A DNA stretch of 62,048 nucleotides from an uncultured Clostridia bacterium (GTDB taxonomy: Bacteria; Bacillota; Clostridia; Oscillospirales; Ruminococcaceae): positions 1 through 62,048 of the forward strand of contig CANRIA010000011.1 of the NCBI GenBank assembly GCA_947630555.1. The letters run 5' to 3'. Both the position numbers and the translations under genes were made by a program. Every line of letters begins with the position of its first letter. Positions within the stretch are counted from its first letter, which is position 1. Below, one piece after another: positions 57,053-62,048 of the stretch. The notes beneath the pieces were generated by a model. That model saw only the letters and a program-made list of their open reading frames with translations, was not told the DNA's origin and did not search any database.

Positions 57053-57091
57053 GCAAAAATAACAATACCTCTCGATCGCCTCGAGGTATTG
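57053..57091 (-). terminator. Terminator behind the tRNA-Leu remnant
   Basis: On the minus strand CAATACCTC (57091-57083) pairs perfectly with GAGGTATTG (57071-57063), then TTATTTTTG. It is the expected end of a tRNA transcript and marks the original chromosomal flank. Confidence 0.85.
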
Positions 57092-57100
57092 CCATTTTTG

Positions 57101-57152
57101 TGGTGCGGGTAACAGGACTTGAACCTGCACGCCATTGGCAATAGAACCTAAT
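57101..57152 (-). tRNA. 3' remnant of a tRNA-Leu gene (probable attachment site)
   Basis: Reading the minus strand one sees an anticodon-type loop ATTAGGT (TAG, leucine, 57152-57146), a variable arm TGCC/GGC, a complete T arm GCAGG-TTCAAGT-CCTGT (57128-57112), acceptor strand TACCCGC, A73 and CCA (57103-57101). The 5' half is absent: no GCGGGTA, no D arm, and the bases before the loop do not pair with those after it. A 3'-only tRNA with its terminator is the usual scar at one end of an element integrated into a tRNA gene. The intact copy would be beyond the right edge. Confidence 0.8.
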
Positions 57153-57244
57153 GGCAGTGCAATGACATTGAAAGTAAATAAACTTCAATTAACTGTTAGG
57201 CTGCGTATGGCTTTCATATGTATCTTTTCCATATAGCTACTTTC

Positions 57245-59089
57245 TCATCTTGCTGTAGGTGGTATTATTTTAACTTCCCCAGAAGATAAATTAGTTTCAC
57301 TTATATTAACTGTATATTCTGTGCCGTCCAGCTCTCTATTTGCAAGATTTCTAAAGTCATTCTTGCTCATCGCATTAATAGGAAGTTCAGAGAGACAACA
57401 TATTTTTCGTGGAACATCTCTACTATTAGTATTCTCGGATTCTAACAGTAGATTTACTATTTCTGATACTAATAAATCCAATTCTTGATTTTTTAATTTA
57501 TGTTCAGGCACTATATAAGCAATTGGCATTTTACCATTAATATCAGAGTCAAAATATGGTACAACCATACAATGCTTTATTAATTTATGACTCATGAATT
57601 TACATTCAATATCATATGGAATGATTTTGTGCCCATCAAATCGAGCAAACGCCCTATCTTCTCTTTCAATATAAGTAATTTCATTATTGGGCATAATTAA
57701 CATAGTGTCTTTAGAATTTAAAAATCTAAATCCGTTTATATCCTTTGTTTCTGCAAATCGTTGTCCGTCAAACACACCGGCTGTTGCAGAAGGGGAATAT
57801 ATCCATGTGCAACCTTTAACGCCTGACTCTGTCATTGGCACAATTTTGCCGTCGTCGTCCATAATTATGTATTTGTCATAAGGGAATGGTATGCCTACAC
57901 CAGCATTATTGTCATGACCAAGAAATTGATAACATCCACTTCCCGATAATTCTGACATTCCATGACCATTGGTAACTTTACATTTTGCACCATGTTCCTT
58001 AAAAAAACGATTAATATTATCTTTAGTTTTTTCATCCATGCCGTCTCCGCCTGAAATTGCTATTTTAACATTTTTTAAGGCATCTTTTTTAAGTCTTGTG
58101 TCACATGTTGCAAGTGAAAACCAAGTTGGTGTACCAATCAACACTTCTGACTTTTGCTTATATGCAATATAGCCAAAATCCTTAAACTGGAATTCTGGAA
58201 TTTGCTGTAATGTTAGCCCTAAATTAAAGCCTAAGTGAGATGTGTTGATTGCCCCATATGATGCAAAATAAGGCAACACATTCAGCATCTTTGTACCCCA
58301 ACTCAATTCTTTGACAATCGTCGTTGGTAGGTGTTTTTCAACAAATGAATTTATGTTTTCATTTGTCAAAGGGATAGATTTGGGAATACCATTTAGTGTT
58401 CCAGATGAATGCTGTATCACAGCTTCACAATTCGGCGTAAAGTCAATGTTGAGCGCGTTTTCATACTTTGAATTACTAATCATATCATTCCAATATATCA
58501 CTTCTAAAACTGTAGATGTGATTGGATTTATATGATGTAATTTGCTTTTTAATGCAATTACCTTTTTTAATATTATTGGCATTGAATTTGTAGCCGGAAC
58601 AACAATAACTTTATCTATACCATATTCTTCCTTTAATTCATGCTCTATCGGGAGAATGGCTGTTTTGTACATCACATCTACTACAATAACGCCCTTTATA
58701 TGCTCGTTTCTAATATAATTAAGCAACATTTTACCGGTTGTTCTTGGATCAATGTTAGAAGGAACTGCTCCAATTTTTGAAGCTCCATATTGAACATATG
58801 CTGCTTCCGGAATATTGGGTAATAATATTGCTATCCTGTCTTTATTAGATAATCCAATTGCCTGCAAGCCATTTGCAGTTTTATTGATTTCATCAGAGAA
58901 TTCAGAATATTTAATCCTTTGTCCATAGAAAGTCATGGCATCAATGTTTTGGTATTTACTTATATTTTTCATAAGATACTCATATGATGTTTGATCCGGA
59001 ATGTCAAAATCATCGCTATACATCATCTCGTTATATGGATATCCATAACTGTTTAAATAATCTTGCAAAGATTTAAAATTCACTTTCAT
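57245..59089 (-). CDS. Orphan adenylate-forming enzyme (AMP-binding synthetase/ligase)
   Basis: 614 residues of the acyl-CoA synthetase/NRPS adenylation superfamily. The P-loop-like A3 motif is IQHSSGTLNGIPKSIPLT (225-242), A5 is NGHGMSELSG, and the C-terminal catalytic Lys is in PINAMSKNDFR. No carrier, condensation or reductase domain is attached and none is nearby, so it probably makes an acyl-adenylate or acyl-CoA from an unknown acid. It is clearly richer in A+T than the genes left of 57 kb, suggesting transfer. RBS GAAAGGAATT. A 23-codon leader ORF overlaps its start, and the candidate invertible promoter lies upstream. Confidence 0.85.
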   Translation of the reverse strand: MKVNFKSLQDYLNSYGYPYNEMMYSDDFDIPDQTSYEYLMKNISKYQNIDAMTFYGQRIKYSEFSDEINKTANGLQAIGLSNKDRIAILLPNIPEAAYVQYGASKIGAVPSNIDPRTTGKMLLNYIRNEHIKGVIVVDVMYKTAILPIEHELKEEYGIDKVIVVPATNSMPIILKKVIALKSKLHHINPITSTVLEVIYWNDMISNSKYENALNIDFTPNCEAVIQHSSGTLNGIPKSIPLTNENINSFVEKHLPTTIVKELSWGTKMLNVLPYFASYGAINTSHLGFNLGLTLQQIPEFQFKDFGYIAYKQKSEVLIGTPTWFSLATCDTRLKKDALKNVKIAISGGDGMDEKTKDNINRFFKEHGAKCKVTNGHGMSELSGSGCYQFLGHDNNAGVGIPFPYDKYIIMDDDGKIVPMTESGVKGCTWIYSPSATAGVFDGQRFAETKDINGFRFLNSKDTMLIMPNNEITYIEREDRAFARFDGHKIIPYDIECKFMSHKLIKHCMVVPYFDSDINGKMPIAYIVPEHKLKNQELDLLVSEIVNLLLESENTNSRDVPRKICCLSELPINAMSKNDFRNLANRELDGTEYTVNISETNLSSGEVKIIPPTAR

Positions 59090-59144
59090 AGCTATTAATT
59101 CCTTTCATATGTGTTGTGAAAATCAGATTCATTTTTGTCTGCAT
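59073..59144 (-). CDS. Leader ORF (23 codons) overlapping the adenylating-enzyme start
   Basis: A short frame starting ATG 59144 and ending TAA 59073, sequence beginning MQTKMNLIFTTHMKG. Its AAAGGAG (59160-59154) with a 9-base spacer is a better ribosome-binding site than that of the enzyme gene. It overlaps the enzyme start at 59089 by 17 bases, so translational coupling or attenuation is plausible. Whether the peptide itself matters is unknown. Confidence 0.5.
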   Translation of the reverse strand: MQTKMNLIFTTHMKGINSYESEF

Positions 59145-59184
59145 AAGAATTAACTCCTTTACGTTAATATCTACTTGTGATTAT

Positions 59185-59211
59185 CTGCAACATAATCGGT
59201 ATTATGTTGTA
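59185..59211 (+). repeat. Left inverted repeat of the promoter switch
   Basis: Contains the perfect dyad CAACATAAT-CGGT-ATTATGTTG (59188-59209). Outside it lies the leader ORF and enzyme gene. Confidence 0.88.
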
Positions 59212-59285
59212 AAAGCAGACAAAACAAAACGCCGCCGAGGTGTTGGCAGCGTTGGCAGGTCAAAAAATAAGCGCAGAAACTCAAG

Positions 59286-59320
59286 CCTTTTCGTTTTTTA
59301 GCTTGAAAAGGTCTTTTTGT
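59286..59320 (+). terminator. Terminator inside the invertible segment
   Basis: CCTTTTC (59286-59292) / GAAAAGG (59305-59311), then TCTTTTTGT. It lies behind the promoter, so it would insulate it from transcripts arriving from upstream in the promoter's own direction. Confidence 0.7.
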
Positions 59321-59374
59321 GCTGTTGGATTTTGTAAAATAAAAGGGCAAACTCAGATTTTTTGTATAAATCTA

Positions 59375-59403
59375 TTGAAATATTTCACGGATTATGTTAT
59401 ACT
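59375..59403 (+). promoter_or_regulatory. Promoter carried by the invertible segment
   Basis: TTGAAA (59375-59380), 17-base spacer, TATACT (59398-59403); start expected near 59410. In the present orientation it reads into the right repeat and the terminator at 59463-59486. Confidence 0.85.
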
Positions 59404-59435
59404 ATGTATGTAAATCAATGCTTTAATTTTTTGAA

Positions 59436-59462
59436 TACAACATAATACCGATCATGTTGCAG
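59436..59462 (-). repeat. Right inverted repeat of the promoter switch
   Basis: Reverse complement of the left repeat with one T/C difference in the distal arm (ATCATGTTG in place of ATTATGTTG). Confidence 0.88.
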
Positions 59463-59486
59463 CCGCTTCAAACAGCGGTCTTTTTT
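59463..59486 (+). terminator. Terminator just outside the right repeat
   Basis: CCGCT (59463-59467) / AGCGG (59474-59478), then TCTTTTTT. It stops plus-strand transcription before the convergent recombinase gene; on the minus strand it has no T-run. Confidence 0.85.
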
Positions 59487-60327
59487 ATATTATCAGCCTC
59501 ATGCGTTCCATGTGCCTGAGGTGTTCCTGCCCCGAAGATATAATATAGATCCTTGTTGTGTTTATGCTGCTGTGCCCAAGAATATCCGCCAGCTTTGCAA
59601 TATCCTTTTCAATACCGTAAAATACCCGTGCGAACAGATGCCGCAGGTTGTGAGGGAAAACTTTGCCGGGCTCTACATCGGCTTCTAAGCACAGGCTTTT
59701 CATCTCTCGCCATATGTTGCTCCTGTTTATGGGATTGCCTCTGGCGGTAACAAATACTGCTCCGCTTTTGATCTTCTGCTCTGCTATATAGCGGAGCAGT
59801 TTCTTTTGCAGCGCTTTTACTATAAACACAGCCCTTGTTTTGCCTTTCAGCGAAACCAACGCTTCTCCGTTGTTCACAGCCTCAACGGTAATAAACCGAA
59901 GTTCGCTCACCCTTATGCCTGTGCCGCATATAGTCTGCAAGATAAGTTCTAAACGTTTATTATGCTTGCGCCCGGCTGCCTGACATAACCTTTCATATTC
60001 TGCTTTTGTAAGCTCTTTTTCTTTAGGACAAAACACCTGCCGCTGCACTTTCAAAGCCTTTACTCTGCAATCATTCCAGCCCAGAAAAGAAAACAAACTG
60101 TTCAGACTTGCAAGCGAAGAATTAACACTTCTGACTGCGTAACCGCTGTCTGTCAGATGCTGTTTATATGAGATAACCGCCTCTTTTGTGACCTCTCTTT
60201 CGCCGAGCGCAAAAGCAAAAGCCGAAACATCGCGCAGATACTTTACAATGGTGTTTTTGCTTTTTTCCTCCTTGCCAAGCCATGCGGCAAAATCGTTTAA
60301 TATTTTTTGTGTGATGATCCTTTTCAT
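59485..60327 (-). CDS. Tyrosine recombinase, short XerC-like form
   Basis: 280 residues. N-terminal SAM-like core-binding domain (about 1-95), then a catalytic domain with the full set Arg (GTGIRVSELR), Lys (LKGKTR), HxxR (HNLRHLF), His (LGHSS) and Tyr (TTRIY). It lacks the extra arm-binding domain of most integrative-element integrases, and its size fits XerC-like recombinases, including those that flip promoters. RBS GGAGGC 7 bases before the ATG. Its 3' end is 22 bases from the right inverted repeat, which is therefore its likely target. Confidence 0.92.
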   Translation of the reverse strand: MKRIITQKILNDFAAWLGKEEKSKNTIVKYLRDVSAFAFALGEREVTKEAVISYKQHLTDSGYAVRSVNSSLASLNSLFSFLGWNDCRVKALKVQRQVFCPKEKELTKAEYERLCQAAGRKHNKRLELILQTICGTGIRVSELRFITVEAVNNGEALVSLKGKTRAVFIVKALQKKLLRYIAEQKIKSGAVFVTARGNPINRSNIWREMKSLCLEADVEPGKVFPHNLRHLFARVFYGIEKDIAKLADILGHSSINTTRIYIISSGQEHLRHMERMRLII

Positions 60328-60452
60328 TGTACTGCCTCCGGATAATTGATATCTTTATTATACCCGAAAGCATTGGCAAAATTGATAGCAGTCATAGCAT
60401 CATTTTGAAAGCATTATAGGTTTCAAAGGTGTAGAGATTTCAATCAGCATAA

Positions 60453-60617
60453 CTACAGTACCTAGCCACAGTAGATACAGGTACTATTTTGAATAGATAC
60501 CGCAAAAGTGGTGATATGCGATTATTGGGCAAAAAGAGCGCATTTCTTTGTGCTTCAAGACTGAAAAAACTGTTCAAAGTAAGCGGTGTATCTACACGAT
60601 ATGTGTACACTGACTGA
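60453..60617 (+). pseudogene. Possible 3' remnant of a plus-strand gene
   Basis: 54 open codons ending at TGA 60615, reading LQYLATVDTGTILNRYRKSG and later ASRLKKLFKVSGVSTRYVYTD. No start codon with an RBS is seen, and the family is not recognised. The strong terminator 14 bases downstream suggests a gene once ended here and was truncated by rearrangement. Confidence 0.3.
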
Positions 60618-60630
60618 CAATAAATACGAC

Positions 60631-60666
60631 AAAGCTCATACAGATAAATTTCTGTATGGGCTTTTT
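60631..60666 (+). terminator. Terminator with no intact gene in front
   Basis: AAAGCTCATACAGA (60631-60644) pairs with TCTGTATGGGCTTT (60651-60664), one wobble, then a T-run. Confidence 0.8.
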
Positions 60667-60784
60667 GTTTGAGATAAATATTAACAGTTTCAAAATTTTC
60701 TTCGGTGCAAAAAGCACCGCTTGATGATGATGCATTCAATATGTTATTGATTTATTATTTGATTGATAAATTGAAAGCTGTAGC

Positions 60785-61549
60785 TCATATTTTAATCTGA
60801 AAATCACTAAACTTGAATAGTCCATTACCATGTTTGAGTTTGCCGCTTCTCTCAATTTGTGCAAACCCGGATTCAATTTCATCTATCATAGAAGTAGGTA
60901 TATCTAACTGATGATGACCGGGTAAAATTTTTGAAATCATATATTTCCGCATACGCTTAACAGAATTATAAAAAAGCTGTGGGTCAGTAGTCGGATAAAA
61001 TGCGTAAAGACAGCCTTTATAAATCAAATCACCTGAAAACATATAATTTCTCCCCGGCTCATAGAAACAGCAATGTCCCGGGGAGTGTCCCGGTGTGTGA
61101 ACGACCTGAATTTTTCGATTTCCCAGATCCAGCCGGTCACCATCACGCAAAATTCTTTGCGGCACACCTTGAAAAATTATGTAGGAGGCAATATCAAACT
61201 CTGCTGGAAAATCACAAGGAAACTTTGTTAAATTATTTTTGACAACTTGCAGAGGTATCGGAAATTTAACGGAGAGCCAATCTTTTTCTAACTCATGAAC
61301 AGCTATGTTATCAAAATATTGGTGCCCGCCAATGTGATCCCAGTGTACATGGGTCGTAACCACCATAACAGGCAGTTCCGTCAAACTGTCCACGATTTCC
61401 CTAATATTTGAGATGCCCAAACCGGTATCAATTAAAAGCGCATTTTCTTGTCCACACAACAGATAACAGTGCGTTTCTTCCCAATGTTTGTACTCACTTA
61501 TCACAAATGTCTGATCGTCAATTTTCTCAACGGTAAACCAGTCATTCAT
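60785..61549 (-). CDS. Metallo-beta-lactamase-fold hydrolase
   Basis: 254 residues of the MBL fold. Metal ligands: THVHWDHIGG (HxHxDH), HTPGHSPGHC, FSGDLI and GHHQLDIP. There is no signal peptide and no lactamase-specific features, so a glyoxalase II-like or other thioester/lactone hydrolase is more likely than an antibiotic hydrolase. ATG 61549 follows GGAG by 8 bases; the frame opens 17 codons earlier. It has its own promoter and codon use unlike the core genes. Part of the island. Confidence 0.88.
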   Translation of the reverse strand: MNDWFTVEKIDDQTFVISEYKHWEETHCYLLCGQENALLIDTGLGISNIREIVDSLTELPVMVVTTHVHWDHIGGHQYFDNIAVHELEKDWLSVKFPIPLQVVKNNLTKFPCDFPAEFDIASYIIFQGVPQRILRDGDRLDLGNRKIQVVHTPGHSPGHCCFYEPGRNYMFSGDLIYKGCLYAFYPTTDPQLFYNSVKRMRKYMISKILPGHHQLDIPTSMIDEIESGFAQIERSGKLKHGNGLFKFSDFQIKI

Positions 61550-61614
61550 ATACATGTCTCCTCGGTAAATGTTGATTTGTCGTTCAGTTTTAATACCCAC
61601 CGACCTTATATTTC

Positions 61615-61643
61615 ATTATATCACACTTTTATCTCTAGCGCAA
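61615..61643 (-). promoter_or_regulatory. Promoter of the MBL-fold gene
   Basis: Minus strand TTGCGC (61643-61638), 17-base spacer, TATAAT (61620-61615). Confidence 0.7.
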
Positions 61644-61736
61644 ATAAAACATTATTTGAAAACATATAAAACTGGCGGCGTACATCCGATGTTACCCCGA
61701 AACGGGGAGTCATAAAATTTGAAAGGGTGATCAAAA

Positions 61737-61763
61737 ATGGGCAACTTCATCTTCAAGATGTAA
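61737..61763 (+). CDS. Possible 8-residue leader peptide
   Basis: ATG 61737 to TAA 61763 encodes MGNFIFKM, with GAAAGGGTG 8 bases upstream. A small hairpin ACCCCG/CGGGGA precedes it. It lies 31 bases before the next gene and could be a leader; evidence is only the RBS and the position. Confidence 0.3.
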   Translation: MGNFIFKM

Positions 61764-61794
61764 AACAAATACTTAAAACAGAAGGAGAATACAT

Positions 61795-61977
61795 ATGCCA
61801 AGAAAAACTGAAGTACCGAGAATCAACACGGCGACAATCGTTTACAACGGTGATAAAAAGCTGTTCAACACGTTCATGGAGTCAATGATTGCGGAGTATC
61901 TGAATTCGGATAGTGTGCCCAAATGTGCGGACGATGATTTTAGTGATAAGGTAGAAATTTCTGAAAAAGATGAGTAA
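61795..61977 (+). CDS. Small hypothetical protein of mobile-element type
   Basis: 60 residues, starting MPRKTEVPRINTATIVYNGD, with a very good RBS (AGAAGGAG, 7 bases). The acidic C terminus ends SDKVEISEKDE. Similar short proteins precede recombinase genes in clostridial mobile elements (recollection, not verified). The next gene, which would settle this, lies beyond the window. Confidence 0.7.
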   Translation: MPRKTEVPRINTATIVYNGDKKLFNTFMESMIAEYLNSDSVPKCADDDFSDKVEISEKDE

Positions 61978-62048
61978 TTGCTGGACTTTCGGCGCGTGGT
62001 GTGGTAGTGTCTGTCGTAGCACAGGCACTGCGCGATGCGCCTGTCGGA

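Larger units (their letters stand above)
59185..59462. promoter_or_regulatory. Candidate invertible promoter (phase-variation switch)
   Basis: Inverted repeats 59185-59211 and 59436-59462 match over 27 positions with one difference. Each repeat is itself a dyad, with arms CAACATAA and T(T/C)ATGTTG around a 6-bp core TACCGA; the core is in opposite orientation in the two copies, as inversion requires. The ~224 bp between them hold no gene but a hairpin terminator and a promoter TTGAAA-17-TATACT near the right repeat. A tyrosine recombinase gene is 22 bases away. As assembled the promoter points right (OFF for the enzyme gene at 59089). After inversion it would start near 59237 and read left through the leader ORF. 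Confidence 0.82.
60328..60784. other. 457-base stretch without a recognisable gene
   Basis: It holds the recombinase upstream region (a minus-strand TATAAT near 60350), a short plus-strand remnant (60453-60617), a plus-strand terminator (60631-60666) and a small perfect hairpin CGGTGC/GCACCG (60703-60719). A minus-strand open frame through it lacks a ribosome-binding site and is not credited. Confidence 0.6.

Noticed and set aside
57101-57200. An intact tRNA gene
   Set aside because: The 5' acceptor strand, D arm and 5' anticodon stem are missing; upstream bases form a different hairpin (GCAC-T-GCCATT with AATGGC-GTGC).
59116-59301. 61-codon plus-strand frame running through the left switch repeat
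   Set aside because: No RBS; its sequence would change on each inversion and it is composed of repeat and promoter-spacer DNA.
59185-59462. Reading the two palindromes as ordinary repressor operators or terminators
   Set aside because: Ordinary operators need not be identical over 27 bp including an asymmetric core, nor lie in opposite orientation flanking a promoter next to a recombinase. No T-run follows either dyad. Not fully excluded without read data.
60440-60739. 99-codon minus-strand frame upstream of the recombinase
   Set aside because: TTG start without RBS, no recognisable motif, and it crosses a strong hairpin terminator and a more plausible plus-strand remnant.
60785-61549. Beta-lactam resistance gene
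   Set aside because: Only the general MBL metal motif is present, with no signal peptide or class B lactamase features; a hydrolase of another kind is more likely.

Overview
The window reads as the chromosome of a low-to-moderate-GC, spore-forming Firmicute of class Clostridia, most like the Oscillospiraceae/Ruminococcaceae. Supporting signs are spoIIGA-sigE, a T-box leader on ileS, a DUF1540 protein, a DacF-type protein, class-typical gene pairs (tig-clpP-clpX, yceD-rpmF, der-plsY-gpsA) and textbook TTGACA-17-TATAAT promoters. The species cannot be fixed from sequence alone. No rRNA, CRISPR array or insertion sequence was seen.

Layout. 1-4.8 kb: two tandem signal peptidases, an RbgA-RNase HII fusion, yraN and thrC. 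4.8-15.8 kb: a small Cys-rich DUF1540 gene, a phosphoesterase, tig-clpP-clpX, homoserine acetyltransferase (divergent), then a kinase/DUF2156/DJ-1/folate/mltG/U32 run. 15.8-20 kb: DUF421 and a eukaryote-like ileS behind an Ile T-box. 20-23 kb: a frameshifted HAD gene, a zinc phospholipase C-like protein without signal peptide, and a secreted SGNH hydrolase. 23-34.4 kb: ABC-F, AraC, a membrane-protein pair, eno, pdxR with divergent pdxST, an OhrR-like regulator, spoIIGA-sigE. 34.4-48.5 kb: purL/mtaB, an HPr-like protein without its histidine, a DacF-like pseudoenzyme, pgi, yceD-rpmF, der-plsY-gpsA and an EAL protein. 48.5-56.9 kb: one hypothetical gene and a five-gene operon (SWIM, solenoid, MoxR AAA+, DUF5682, VWA) resembling E. 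coli yehL/M/P/Q.

57.1-62 kb is accessory DNA. At 57101-57152 lies the 3' part only of a leucine-type tRNA, still followed by a terminator, which looks like the attachment-site remnant of an island continuing past the right edge. The island carries an AT-rich orphan adenylate-forming enzyme, a 280-residue tyrosine recombinase, a metallo-hydrolase and a small gene typical of mobile modules.

The most notable discovery is between the adenylating enzyme and the recombinase. Two near-identical 27-bp inverted repeats (59185-59211 and 59436-59462), each a recombinase-like dyad with the same 6-bp core in opposite orientation, flank about 220 bp that contains a consensus promoter (TTGAAA-17-TATACT). 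As assembled, the promoter points away from the enzyme gene into an intrinsic terminator (OFF). Inversion would place it upstream of a 23-codon leader ORF and the enzyme gene (ON). This is a well-supported candidate phase-variable promoter switch controlling an uncharacterised adenylation enzyme.
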